Source: Arctopsyche grandis
Lineage: Eukaryota > Arthropoda > Insecta > Trichoptera > Hydropsychidae
Direction of reading: 5' to 3'
Length of the DNA: 64,000 bases
Assembly: GCF_051622035.1 (NCBI RefSeq)
Contig: NC_135358.1
Coordinates: forward strand, 1,366,501 to 1,430,500
Shown piece by piece: positions 48,601 through 58,543 of this stretch. Both the position numbers and the translations under genes were made by a program. The notes beneath the pieces are model-generated. The model was not told the origin of the DNA and made no database searches. It saw only the letters and a list, made by a program, of their open reading frames with translations. Position 1 is the stretch's first letter; each line of letters starts with the position of its first letter.

Positions 48601-51600
48601 TTTGTTTCATCTAAAATATGCTGATCTAGTTGATAAATTGTTTAATTTGAGATCGTAACGTGTTTATTATTGCATTTGTTTTATATTTATGCTAATTTTG
48701 TTTTTGTTTTTTTTTTCTTCATTTTTTGTATCATTGTATCATTTTTTATTGGTTTATTCCGTCATAGTGATGACTAGGAATTACTCTGTAATGTCACTAT
48801 GACAAAATTGTAATAAATAAATATCCGGCGTCACCAGAGTTAAAATTATTTAAAAATTAGCATTGATTGTATTAGCAATATGTTATTACATACATACATA
48901 AGTTTTATGTATACATACATATTTAGTGGCAAAATGTTGTGCGCATCTGAAGAGTAAGTCGCCAGGGACGAGAGCCGGTCGAATTATATCGGCAATTATT
49001 ATTGCGTCAATTTATCACTACGATGACTGTGATTGCTCAAGTTTATAACCATGTAATATGTATAATGATAAGTGTATTTTTTTTCGAAAATTCCCTTGAA
49101 CTTGGTTACATCACGCATCGATTTGACCCCAAGACGAGTCAAGGTCTAGAAATTTCGGACATATTGAAAATCGACAATGAGATTAGCCAAGAAGCGGTTC
49201 TAAGTATGTACATACATGTCTGATATTATTATTTCGCAACGCATCGGTCGTGATATTCATTCCAATCGTTTATATGTACATTGATGCATAAAAGTGCATC
49301 CGGATTGTTCAGACGTTTTGGAGTGCATCAAAACCGATTGCGTAAATTGTCTGGTCAGTTAATTGGATATATGACTATATGGCTGGAGAGTGTACTTCTC
49401 TATTTACTACCAGTTTCAGTAAACTCGTATATTCTCTCCAAATGCAATGAAAGCTTTTTCGCTATTTCAAAATTGCATTTCTGTTGCATCGCAAAGGCCG
49501 TCTGCTCTCTAATATAATGTTTCTCATACTGCTTTTGAGTTATTTCATTTCTATTCGTGTATAAGTTTGAAGCTGAACGGTGGGCCAAAAAAGGAATCAC
49601 ATTATTTTGATTTTATAGAAACGCTTAAAACATTTAAATAATCGACACGATTTAAATTGAAAATAATATATCATCATCATCATCATTTACAGCCATTCAC
49701 CATCCACTGCTGGATGAAGGTCTCTCCAGCACGCATCTCGTCTCTGTTATGCACAACTCTCACTAATCTCACTCCATACGTTTTTCTAATTTTATCCACC
49801 CATCTTCCTTTAGGCCTTCTTTCATACTTTTCTCTCTGATACCGTTCTAGCACTTATTTTGTCAACTTTTCCTTCATTCTTCTGGGCATTTATAAAACCT
49901 GTAATTTGCAGTGGTGACCAGTGGAAAATGGTTTTGGGGGTACTGTATGTACCAGTCTAAAGTTTCGAGGTACTGCAGTACCGCAGTTTTTATAGATGAG
50001 CTACGCACTGGTCATTTGTATGTATTGTCACGCTCCAATGAAAGATTAAATAGTTTTTCTTTATTTAATTGTTATTAAAACGTCTCATTTATCTTATTGG
50101 TAGAATTTAATTATGGAACGGAGAATTTAAATGAGGTACGTAGAACTGTTTTACTTGAAATTTGCTTCACTATTTAACTTTGTTCTGCTGCTGTGCTGAC
50201 CGTCACTTGCGGGGTCGACATTAATGACTAACTTAAATTCTAACAGTAATGAGTTTATATACTCTTCTTTAAAACAATGAAGTGTCGAAGACACGTGTCG
50301 TACAATTTTGGTTAGTCAGTGATTAAGGTGTGCTATAAATCAACGGTGTTACTTATTAAATTGGGTGTGCCGCAAATCAATGGTGCTACTTATTAAGTTA
50401 AGTGTGCCACAAATCAATGGTGTGTCTTATTTCTACTGGTTAGTCGACTACATTGATAAGCGAGGTACATAACAGTATGTATGTATGTACATACATATAT
50501 ATGATTACATTCGCAGACAAATTATAATGAGTTATATTATTATAATTATGAATATATTTTATATAATAGTAAATTTATATAAAATAAATTCTAAAAAGTG
50601 ATATTGTATGTATGTGCATTCGAATACTGTGTTTTTTCTCACTATAAATGATTTCAACATGAATAGATGTACATATGTATGTATGCATCGACAGTTTATA
50701 TCATAAATCACAATAAATATGTTTGAGAATCGTTGATTTAATACAACTTGTTATGCACGACGCATTCAAATCTTCAATCACATCAAAGATGACCGGCCAA
50801 TGACGCGTTTTTGCGCGTAATTACACCGCTTTTGAAACAATTTTACGATCTCGTCTAGATGTGCAAAATTCTCGAGATAATAACAATATTTATCGATGGT
50901 AAATGCAATAAAACACGATTATTTATTTATAAGCTTCGTCATAGCGATGTATTTTTATTCGATTTGTTACGAAACTTTCGTCCGTTGTATATACAAGATG
51001 TTTAGTGTCTAATTCGATTGTTTCAAACTTGCGGTTTTATCTTTCTATTTTAGCTACTGCTCATACCGAACAAAGTTATGTAGTGGCTCATAATTTTATC
51101 GAATTGAGTTATCTGCAAAGACACAGTTTTACCTCAACTCCAGTTTGGACTCGGCTCTTAAAAAGGTCAATGTTAAATATTGAAATACACTTCATGCTTA
51201 AAAATTTCATTGCCTATTTTACTCGCATTTCTGTTTGGGATTTGTATAAATATAATATTAGACATTTCGACGTTGACATTTCAATAATAATGAACCTTGG
51301 TTCATTTTTAGCAACGGAAACGACGGAGGTAAGAAAGATTGTTGTCACGGTTTGATGCAACATAATATATTAAAATATATAATAGAAGTTGAGACATGGG
51401 AGATGTCAGCTAGCGTGGATAATATGAAATATTAAGTTAGAATAAAAATAATATTTCTGTGTTGTTTTTCGTTATGATGAATTTTTTGCGGAAAATTTGT
51501 GCGATATGAGATTTAATTTCTGTTTTGTGCCAATTCATTTTTTTATTAAGATTTCCATTAAGCGCAATGTAGTGGAGTCGTTCAAAATTAATTGGACAAT

Positions 51601-54600
51601 TATCCAATTTCTTTGTGGGGGAATTTCGGTGAAATTTTTCACATTTAAAGAAGGTCTTTTTATTTCGTCTTCTGGGTATGATTTTAATGTTGTACCAGTG
51701 AAATAATTAAATAATAATAATATTAAAAACTCTATTATCGGTCTCTTATATACACGGATATTATAAATACATATATTATTTTTTTTCCAATTATAATTTT
51801 TTCCTACGAGCTTTTCTGAAATTAATTTCATTGTTTTTTAAACACACACACACACACACATATATTTACATACAAGTATTGATTTGTGTTACAATTTAAT
51901 ATTCATTATTTATTATTTCATTCAATCAGATGATATTTCATTTGAAATACACACTTTTTAAATAATAATAAAAAGCTGATTTGTGGTAGGTAGGCATAAA
52001 CGATAAAAGTGTAAACTTTTTGTAAATTATAAATATAGAAAAATAGAGGTTGTATTCAACATATAAAGTTTTTATACTAAATTAGTGTTTAGCCTAGTTT
52101 ATTATTGCTATTTATAAGTGATTACATCACAGAACAACGTCTACATGCACAGCTATGTATGTATTTATGTACTATACGTAGAAGAGTAGTTATTCTTGAT
52201 GTTTTCATTGATAAAAATGTCTCTGAAAATAGCGTTGACCTTACACTACTTTCGTGAGCTCCTGACCGGAAAGTGTTAACATTTCAGCACGAGATTTTTT
52301 CGAATAATTAATTACTTGCGACGTATTTTTTTTATAGACCGACAAAATAAAAAAAAATTACTAGTCGAAATATATAGCCAGCAGATTAGCTGTGCTAATC
52401 TTTAATACTACTGGTCAGACTTGGATATTTGTGATTTCAAGTCGATCGTTTCTTTTCAGAGTTTGCCGATTTATCTGATTTCATTGTTGAAACGGTTCCC
52501 CCAAATTGGCAAAAATCACCTTACTCGCTATGTCACAAATAGCTGAATTTGATTTATGTACAATATTTAAATATTTATGCACAAGTCTAAATCCATAAAT
52601 ATTTCTATGGATTAATTAGTTAATAAATTGATTGTTAATTTAGTGTATTTCAGCCTCTCGAAATACAACGATTTCTGTAATAAAAAAATGCTGCAATGTT
52701 TGTAATTAATTGTCTAAGAAGGCGCATTGGGGTCTACTTGTTGGCCTTCCTGGGATATTATTTTCGTTATGTATTAATTTATGTTTAATTGTTATTTTGT
52801 TTTTTTTTGTGTTATATTTTTTGACCATTGTGGCGCTTTAGGAATTCCTGTTATGCCACAATGGTTTGTTTCGAATAAAATAAATAAATATCTATGTCAA
52901 ATAAAATAAAATATGATAAGTAGTTACAGTCAAAATTGCTGATTATGAAAAAAATATTTATAATCTAATTATTTTCCAATACAATTGATTCCGCAGCTAT
53001 ATACATTTATAACGAATTAAAAAATGAATATATTGGATATGAATACTGCTATTTTTTACCAATAAATTTGAATGTGAATTTCTATATAATTTTTGGACAA
53101 TAAAATCAGTCAAAAGTTTACGTTCTACAGTTGAAAAAAATTATCAAAAATATCTCGATGCAAGTATTAAATGCATTTTATTTAGATAACACAAGTTAAA
53201 TAAATTCGGTATTGTTATATGTATGTAAATGAATTGGCGTGTAATTTTATTTTATGTATCGGCTTTAAATGAGCAATTCGTTAAAGAATATTTTTGCATT
53301 CAAATTTTTACTACTAAGTTGACTTAAGAATAATAAGAAAGCACATTAATTGTTGGTCCCTACCTTATTTAAAAATATAAGTAGTAAAACTGTGTACGTG
53401 CAGTCTGCTTTCCAAAATTAGCTTGACATTTTTGACATGTACTATTTATAAAATAATACCAACCAGAAATAAATGTATTTACATACAACATCACATTAAC
53501 AGCGCAATAATCGTTCCGTTGCATGTGCATTCGATCGTGCGATTATCAAGATTCGCACGAAACAAGGTAAGGGCCCCTTCGATGACGAAACAGAACTATA
53601 GCACTGCACCATAGTGTTTTTAGTAGAGACGTGAACCAATTAACCCGGACATAGTACATAGCAGAAGCGAATAGAAGAAGGCAGAAGTTGTCGCTGATGC
53701 AACGCATAAATCATCCGAGTGTTGGGCAAACGTCTGCGAGATTGCAACTGCATGCTAAGGTTGCATTACCTCGTGCGAAAATATATTTAATATGTATGTA
53801 TAAAATTTCGAGACAATATGTATAGAACAGAGAATCTTAACCAGCGGTCCAAGATTTCAAGGGGTCTGTGATCTGATAATAGTTTCCATTGTAACAAATT
53901 TCCCCCAATTTCACTGGAATGGATTTAAAATAAAAAGTTGTTTTGGATATATACATACATAGATATCTGCGAGCACTTGGAAGCATTATAAACATATGTA
54001 TGTAGGGTTGTAGAATAGTCTTTTATCGGCACCGGTACGCGACCCGCCATACAAATGTCAAAAATCAAAATAGTGTTGCGTAGGGGTGGGTGGAGGATCC
54101 AAGTAAAAGGCCAACAATCGTCTCACAGCATTTATTGATGATTAAGGAGATACACGCACTGGCAGTGCTCAGTCCAGAATGACCTGATATCGCCTACGTA
54201 TCGCCTTATAAAGGGTAGATCTTTTCGGACATCTAATCTGTTTACCTATTGTATAGTCACGTATTCGGATATGTATTCCCACGACATTAGGTCTCCCCGT
54301 ACCGATTCTGAGAAAGGACTAATAATGGTCATTGTTTAGCCTAAATGCACTTAGAGTCCAGATATAATCCTGGAAGTAAATGCAAGCACTTACTTAATCC
54401 GTTAACAGATAACCCTTGAACGGTCACATAGTCTCTGGGATTCTATTCAATAGTATAAAACTTAAATTTTTTCGATAAGTTTTACTACTTTTGCAAAATA
54501 TTTTTCACCCAAGCTCGATGACAAGAAGCGCTGTCGTGCATAAAAATTCTGTCAGGATCAAGGATACCACCAGGCTTTATGTGAGGCACCAGATGTCTCT

Positions 54601-57600
54601 TTAGCACATTTAAATATCGGTCCCCATTCATGGACCCATTAACGAAATAAATACCATTCTAGCTTCTAAATTAACTTCCCTTTTCCATTTGCTTTCTTTC
54701 CCGGTAAGGTGTTGGGCTTCTACCTTCTCGTAGTCCTTACCAAACAGTACTTTTAAATCATCTTTAAAAGTACGGACGAAGACTTGTACATAAACCACTG
54801 TGTGTGTACAAAGGAAGACATTTTAAATGTAATTTCTGTCTTCATGACATGAAAGCTAAGCCATGGACCTGTAGTATTTTTCTCTCTGATATAAAAGTTG
54901 TCAATCTTAAGACATATAGCTTATTAAAATAATTGAACTGTATCTCAAACAGTTTATGATAATTCTGGTATTCTTTGAATGAATCCTATCTTGAGTTAAT
55001 AGAATCTTAAACAATCTATGAGTGTTACACAATCTGATTGCACAATCTGAGTGCTACACAATCTATGAGTGCTACACAATATTTTTATGAGTGCTATACA
55101 AGTTGATTGATGTTCAACATGACACGAGTGTTATAAAATACCGCACCATTATTAAATGCAGTTATAAAAACAATCTTCAATTTAATATTTCATAAAAAAT
55201 AAAAAACCTAGAAACGTATTATGTAGATTTGTATCATGTCTCAATGGATTAATTAATTAATTATTTATTTCGTGTTCTTCAGTCTCTCGAAATACAGTGA
55301 TTTATGTAATAATGTTTCTTTGTTTGTAATTAATTGTCTAGGAAGGTGCATTGGGGTCTTTCTGTCAAGCCTTGCTATTATATATTTATGTAAAAATAAA
55401 ATAAAATGTATGTACATATATTCTGGGAATAGATTCACGACTTGCATCCGATTGGAAAAAAAGCTTAAAAATTTTTGATATAATATCTTATGATTTATGA
55501 TACATATGTATATACATATGTACATAGGTATATTATAATTTTGCTCGTTTTTGCGTTGAGTATTTGAAAAATTAAAAATATATGTACATATAATATTATA
55601 CTTTTGGGGCAACTTGTGGATGGAAAAACAACAGCGAAATTGTGTGGGTTTCAGCAGAGGAAACTTTCAGTGTATGTGCACGACTGATTAGATCGCATAT
55701 TGGTATGTGGAAATTTACTGTTTATACAGCAAATACAAGAATAATCAAAGTTTATTCTTGTATTTGCTGTACGCGTTTTTTTTTAAATCTCGACGGATGA
55801 GTGTTAAGTTATCCACGGTTCAAATGATGCGTAAAATGGGGTGTAGTCTTTCGAAAAATTTTCTTCTCTTTTTTGGTCTCATCCATTATTCATGACGAAC
55901 CTTTTTTGACATTTGATCTAGGCAAATTTTATGCTGAAAACGATACTGTAGCCTTATTATCACGAGTCGGTTTATTTTGCCGTATTTTCGCTACTGCCAA
56001 GTATAAATTGGAATTTTTAATATTGTCGTAGCTGTGCGCCAAAATAAGAGTATAAATTGTGTGCCACATTGGAATGAATTTGGAATGAATTGGAATGGAT
56101 TGTGTGCCACATTGTAAATAGGTTTTTGAGCTCTTTTTCCTATTATGCTGTACATTAACATTTGAATAATATAATACTATGATTACTAAAAATTTTTTAT
56201 TTAAATTTAAAAATAGAAAATGATCAGTAGATCAGTAGCTATTAAAATATATATAAGATGTATTGTAAATATAATTTAGTAATAATAAAAAGCATTTAAA
56301 AATCAAAAAAACCTTGGAATGAACGAAATGGCAAAATGTGTGATGAAAATGTGTCTTTAAAAATGTAGTAGTAAGTCGAATAGGGCATAAATACATTTTT
56401 CGTAGACGTGCTACGGTTCTTTCGCTCAGATGGAAAAAGGTAATCGAGAAATTTGTCTGAAGAGCACTTACTGAGATGGAAAAGTTTTCTTTTGGAAATA
56501 GAATTGAATATAAACAACTCGAAAACTTATTCTATTTGTAAACGTAAAAGTCGTTCTCCAGTTATATATTCGAAATGTTTTTTGCATTAAAAATGGTTAG
56601 CTTATTTATATCGTATCATAGACTGAATTATACATATGATTAAAGTTTTAGGTGTATTTAATATACGTCTAGCCTCTAGAGAAACCATGAATTTGAAAGA
56701 ATATATTATTGAGCAACTTGAATTTATTAAAAATAAATTTCAGCATAACCGAATCACTGATGATGATAATATTCACTTTCACAAAGTACTTACTTTATTT
56801 TTCATTTACCTTTATGTATCTCTGTGAGAGTGGAATATGCTAGCATTAAGATTTTAAAACTGACTGTCAATTTACAAATAAATTATAATATTAAACGATG
56901 ATTATACATATTCTGGAATATCCATTTTTAACCAACATGATTTTATGAGCAACATAAAATACATCGCTAGTATAAAAGCTTTAGAAGCTTGTTACATGTT
57001 TGTAAGAATCGATTATTACTGTTTTATGCATATAATAAATTAATATATAATATACATCTATGTATATATGTATGTATTTGTGGATACATAATAATGTGGA
57101 TACGTAATAATAAGTGCTCTTTGACTTTGAAGATGTGTATTTTTGAGTGTTCCTAAATATGAAATGAGATTTTTTATTATCTTTATTATAGATATATAGA
57201 TATGTAGGTACATATGTTTATTTGTGATACGATGAGATGAATATTTTTAATGAGAAATTCAGGAAAACGTATAAAAATATCAACTTTGTTTTTAATTTTA
57301 TCTTTTGCCATACCAGCGCTAAATTTGAATTGAGAAAATATTGCTTTCGTTATTATTATTATGAACAAAAAATTATATTCGTCTTGTTCGCGTCATGAAT
57401 ATTTTATTTGATTCCAAATTTACATATTTTCAGAGATAGTAAAAGTTTTCGTGATTTTTTATTTATTTGTTGAAATACATAAATTCATGAAATTCATTTA
57501 TTAAAATACCTTGAAATAAGAAAAATGTATATAAATATATGTATATATGTAAATACTAGTATTTAGTATTTACCAGTGGCGTGGACTAGTGGTTAGCATA

Positions 57601-58543
57601 TTATACTTTCGAGCAGAGTGGTCATGGGTTCGAGTCCCACTAGAGTCCCGCTGCTGGCTAGATCATGGTTTGTTACTCCAATTCAATCGTTTCTTATCAG
57701 AGTTTGCCAATTTTTCATTTGAAACGGTTCCTATAAAATTGGCATCTCCTTTTCTATCTGTCTTGCTAATCTTATGTGATTCAGCGTCTTGAAGTTTGTC
57801 AATTTTACTATAAAATGCTACAAAATTTTCTCCATAGATGTCACTGTAGATGCTTAAATGCTTGTGTATTGATTGATTGTATTGTATCTGTATAAGTGCA
57901 CTCGTCGCTTTGGAGCGATTTGTAAAGGCGAGTGTTCAGGTTATATGAAATGAAATAAAATAAAAATTAATGCAAATAAAGTAATCGGAACAATTGCGAA
58001 GTTTGATGGAACGACTTGCGTTCCCTTGTTCATCTGTGAGCACCTGGCGTGGCTATATATTTGTTCGTGAGCATTCTGCGTGTTCGTTCGTGCGCGACTA
58101 ATTTAGACGCAGCTTTATAGTCTCGTTTAATTGCATAAAAACTAACGTGATTTTTTGTCAACAGGTGGCTGTTTACAACGGGTCGTTTGGCGCCTCAATA
58201 CGATTACTTCCACTGCGTGGTCAACATTCCTGAGGATATCCAGCGTGTCGGAGACACGTCCGAGGACGGGGAGCAAATGTCGGTGATGACTACAGGTGCA
58301 ATAGGGCGTATGTACGGTGCTGCCACCACTTTGGTCGGCAAGGACGAGATGAATGGTAGGGTAAACCCCGCTTTGGAAGCTGATGATGACCTGCCTGTGG
58401 AAGAAGTCAAAGAGATAGGATCCGCAGCCAGGGGAGCGGGGGGTTCCGAAAAGGGCGGAGGCTCCGACGTGAGGAGCAGGATGGTCCCCTCGCCCATGGA
58501 AAAGAACATGAGGGGCATGCAGCATGGCAACACTGCCTTCTAA
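30654..58543 (+). CDS. ChT: high-affinity choline transporter (SLC5A7/ChT), 610 aa, nine coding exons
   Basis: Imports choline with Na+ into cholinergic nerve terminals for acetylcholine synthesis. Exons: 30654-30819, 34095-34202, 38707-38862, 38937-39235, 41314-41443, 42814-43000, 43113-43247, 44266-44538, 58165-58543. All junctions are GT-AG, phases agree, and the 1833 nt equals 611 codons with the stop. Family hallmarks in order: [19 protein letters not shown] (TM1), GGRSIGL-like [30 protein letters not shown] (about residues 52-71), [75 protein letters not shown] (Na+-site region), [20 protein letters not shown] and [10 protein letters not shown]. Length matches known ChT proteins. The C-terminal tail (exon 9) is cytosolic, Gly-rich and lineage-variable. 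The last intron is 13.6 kb and full of transposons. Transcription probably starts at the GC-rich block near 25.2-25.7 kb. Confidence 0.95.
32332..32355. repeat. perfect 24-bp palindrome in a ChT intron
   Basis: The arms GGCCGGAAAATC and GATTTTCCGGCC are perfectly complementary with no spacer. It stands in a GC-richer patch. It could be a protein-binding site or a cruciform; no function can be assigned. Confidence 0.7.
33206..33347. mobile_element. 142-bp MITE with perfect 22-bp terminal inverted repeats
   Basis: Both ends match the TIR starting GGTTTTTCATTCCAAATTG. The 4-bp TGTA directly outside each end (33,202-33,205 and 33,348-33,351) is a plausible target duplication. Internally, variants of CAATTTGAAA recur in both orientations, so nearly the whole element can fold. 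It carries no coding capacity. Confidence 0.7.
34203..35872. other. ChT intron segment before the hAT insertion
   Basis: Holds a (TG)n run near 34,552-34,570 and a modestly GC-richer patch at 34,580-34,690. The rest is AT-rich with no gene. Confidence 0.45.
35921..36170. mobile_element. nested TIR element, 250 bp, inside the hAT
   Basis: The left end, GGTTCCACGACATAAGATCC and onward, and the right end are inverted repeats of about 40 bp with several mismatches. Both include ACGACAAAGGTTCCACGAA. The same 'GGTTCCACGAA' motif also recurs internally. It is non-coding. Its position within the left part of the hAT means it probably inserted later, although it could be part of that element. Confidence 0.6.
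36370..36883 (+). pseudogene. hAT transposase C-terminal remnant (ZBED5/SCAND3/FAM200-like)
   Basis: Plus-strand blocks read [65 protein letters not shown] and [20 protein letters not shown]. These match in order the C-terminal part, including the dimerisation region, of the hAT group that also gave rise to vertebrate ZBED5/SCAND3-like genes. In-frame stops (after ENKIR, after VINF and after LKEIY) disable it. The N-terminal catalytic part is absent. Confidence 0.75.
37235..37494. other. short intronic spacer
   Basis: AT-rich DNA between the hAT and a LINE remnant. Nothing recognised. Confidence 0.4.
37495..38158 (+). pseudogene. diverged 5'-truncated LINE related to the intact element
   Basis: Nucleotides align with the 3' part of the LINE ORF2 (phrases such as 'ttaacattctttctgtcaggc' and [20 protein letters not shown]) and with its 3' UTR, ending CTATTGATTTTTCAATAAA plus an A-rich tail. 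Many substitutions and indels break the frame, so this is an older insertion of the same lineage. Confidence 0.8.
38159..38634 (+). mobile_element. Helitron-like non-autonomous element with internal (TGTC/TGTT)n microsatellite
   Basis: Begins with about 170 bp of TGTC/TGTT/TGTA tetranucleotides. Next comes a non-repetitive body ('ggctcctaaaccactcaacc') and a terminus GCATGTCGGGTTCAGCTAG|T. The CTAG end, A/T insertion context and lack of inverted repeats suit a Helitron-type end. The 5' border is uncertain because of the microsatellite. It ends only 72 bp before ChT coding exon 3, whose acceptor is at 38,706. Confidence 0.5.
39236..41313. other. ChT intron (2.1 kb)
   Basis: AT-rich throughout with TATG microsatellite patches near 40,088 and 41,205-41,245. 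No gene, RNA or transposon domain recognised. Confidence 0.5.
41444..42813. other. ChT intron (1.4 kb)
   Basis: AT-rich. Short hairpins occur near 42,455-42,530 (for example GTCGTAG...CTACGAC). No coding content is supported. Confidence 0.5.
43248..44265. other. ChT intron (1.0 kb)
   Basis: Very AT-rich; no features beyond a CATACATA patch near 43,285. Confidence 0.5.
44539..46764. other. first part of the 13.6-kb last ChT intron
   Basis: 44,830-45,420 has the texture of an unclassified repeat: two similar passages, 'ctatcggactgaaatttagt' and 'ctgaatcggactgaattttt', about 140 bp apart. No coding domain was found. The rest is AT-rich. Confidence 0.4.
45595..45705 (+). repeat. tandem repeat built on GTCCGTCGGCCAA
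   Basis: About seven copies of a 14-17 bp unit (core CGTC/CATC-GGCCAA) run in tandem, with small changes among copies. The GC-rich array stands out in AT-rich intron DNA. It may be a subterminal array of a DNA transposon. No inverted partner was found. Confidence 0.65.
46765..47130 (+). pseudogene. LINE reverse transcriptase remnant interrupted by a nested LINE tail
   Basis: The plus-strand reading [19 protein letters not shown] and [11 protein letters not shown] is followed, after an interruption, by [30 protein letters not shown] and HSEFLLFAN. These are the RT palm blocks around the region leading to YADD, here decayed. Between them, 46,889-46,945 is the reverse complement of a LINE 3' end (TTGAAAAATCAACAGACAAC) with its tail, a nested opposite-strand insertion. 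Confidence 0.75.
47230..47300 (-). mobile_element. SINE/LINE 3'-end fragment with hairpin
   Basis: On the minus strand, GACCATTGTGGCGCATTACG leads into AATTCCTGTAATGCTATAATGGTC and then an AAATAAATA tail. The same hairpin-plus-tail end occurs at 52,823-52,893. Only the 3' end is present. Confidence 0.65.
47494..48606 (-). pseudogene. intronless, frameshifted copy of a mitochondrial-clan P450 resembling CYP302A1 (disembodied)
   Basis: In three minus-strand frames the P450 parts run in order: [14 protein letters not shown] (helix C region), [58 protein letters not shown] (helix I), [19 protein letters not shown] (ExxR in KESLR), PERWLRGDE, then [20 protein letters not shown] (haem-binding Cys) and [13 protein letters not shown] to the stop. 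The [10 protein letters not shown] and C-terminal VKT..INKPD blocks favour CYP302A1, the ecdysteroid 22-hydroxylase. About 370 residues lie in one stretch of DNA without introns. At least three frameshifts (near 48,540, 48,290 and 48,050) and a fourth near 47,550 break it, and the N-terminal ~100 residues are missing. Most simply it is a retrocopy in a ChT intron. No clear poly(A) tract or target duplication was seen, so another origin, or base-calling errors, remains possible. Confidence 0.8.
48650..48825 (+). mobile_element. SINE/LINE 3'-end fragment with perfect 10-bp stem
   Basis: GTCATAGTGA (48,761-48,770) pairs perfectly with TCACTATGAC (48,794-48,803). The loop contains GGAATT, and an AATAAATAAATA tail follows. 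Layout matches the 52.8-kb SINE end, but the stem sequence differs. Confidence 0.6.
49668..49865 (-). pseudogene. RTE-clade LINE 3' fragment
   Basis: The minus-strand reading contains DKIRKT and, after frame slips, [20 protein letters not shown], like the RTE ORF end ('...W..DI....' to '...QQW...G'). It finishes in an (ATG/GAT)n tail, seen on the plus strand as ATCATCATCATCATC at 49,671-49,685. A trinucleotide tail is typical of RTE elements. It is decayed. Confidence 0.6.
50327..50439 (+). repeat. three tandem copies of a 37-38 bp unit
   Basis: Each unit has GGTGTGC-CAAATCAATGGTG-CTTATT with small differences (starts near 50,327, 50,364 and 50,402). Non-coding; intronic. Confidence 0.65.
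50440..52404. other. intronic AT-rich DNA
   Basis: TATG microsatellite patches (50,475-50,500; 50,665-50,690) and an (AC)n run at 51,841-51,860. Open frames such as 51005-51355 show no domain, conserved motif or splice support. Confidence 0.4.
52405..52893 (+). mobile_element. headless SINE copy with 3' hairpin and AATAAA tail
   Basis: The 5' part matches the body of the 27.7-kb and 57.6-kb SINEs (CAAGTCGATCGTTTC, GAGTTTGCCGATTTATCTGA, TTGAAACGGTTCC) without the tRNA head. Its 3' part has a perfect 11-bp stem, ACCATTGTGGC with GCCACAATGGT (52,824-52,865), then AATAAAATAAATAAATA. The module at 52,650-52,750 recurs at 55,270-55,380. Confidence 0.7.
52894..54069. other. intronic DNA, no gene seen
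   Basis: AT-rich to 53,400; 53,500-53,780 is less AT-rich but shows no domain or repeat I recognise. Confidence 0.4.
54070..54450. other. GC-richer segment, possibly a solo LTR or other transposon piece
   Basis: Compositionally distinct, about 380 bp, beginning near TGTTGCGTAGGGGTGGGTGG. No coding sequence, paired LTR or primer-binding site was found. The call rests on texture alone. Confidence 0.2.
54485..54682 (-). pseudogene. Tc1/mariner transposase fragment
   Basis: The minus-strand reading [48 protein letters not shown] matches the middle of the DDE domain of Tc1/mariner transposases, including the second catalytic Asp (HD-S-A-xCHRA). A stop follows soon after, and upstream frames are broken. 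About 60 residues remain. Confidence 0.75.
54683..55264. other. intronic DNA, no gene seen
   Basis: 54,700-54,850 may be further decayed transposon. 55,015-55,110 has short direct repeats of GAGTGCTACACAATC. Nothing else recognised. Confidence 0.4.
55265..55400 (+). mobile_element. SINE fragment (3' module)
   Basis: The phrases CTCTCGAAATACAGTGATTT, TTTGTAATTAATTGTCTAGG and TGCATTGGGGTCTTTCTGTC align with 52,651-52,752 in the SINE above. The end is replaced by AAATAAAATAAAA-like sequence at about 55,393. Confidence 0.6.
55401..57573. other. intronic AT-rich DNA
   Basis: A short inverted repeat near 55,726-55,770 (ATACAAGAATAA / TTATTCTTGTAT) and TATG microsatellites at about 57,055-57,080. 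No coding region is supported. Confidence 0.4.
57574..57968 (+). mobile_element. near full-length tRNA-derived SINE
   Basis: The tRNA-like head has A-box-like GACTAGTGGTTAGCAT and B-box GGTTCGAGTCC. The body matches the other SINE copies (CAATCGTTTCTTATCAGAGT, TTTGAAACGGTTCC). Near the 3' end CACTCG (57,899-57,904) can pair with CGAGTG (57,929-57,934), and an AAATAAAATAAAA tail follows. It sits about 200 bp upstream of the last ChT exon. It is not a functional tRNA, because the cloverleaf 3' half is not completed. Confidence 0.8.

Noticed and set aside
49002..49223. 73-codon plus-strand frame, which contains a [10 protein letters not shown] stretch
   Set aside because: No recognised family, no splice partners in phase and no neighbouring exons; kept as unexplained intronic sequence.
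51005..51355. 116-codon frame in the last ChT intron
   Set aside because: Composition like surrounding DNA, no domain and no splice signals that would join it to ChT.
54070..54450. Endogenous retrovirus or LTR retrotransposon
   Set aside because: Only compositional contrast supports an LTR; no gag/pol/env-type coding, paired LTR or primer site was found, so it is listed only as an uncertain segment.
57574..57650. tRNA gene
   Set aside because: A- and B-box words are present, but the acceptor stem and 3' half of a cloverleaf are missing and a SINE body follows directly.
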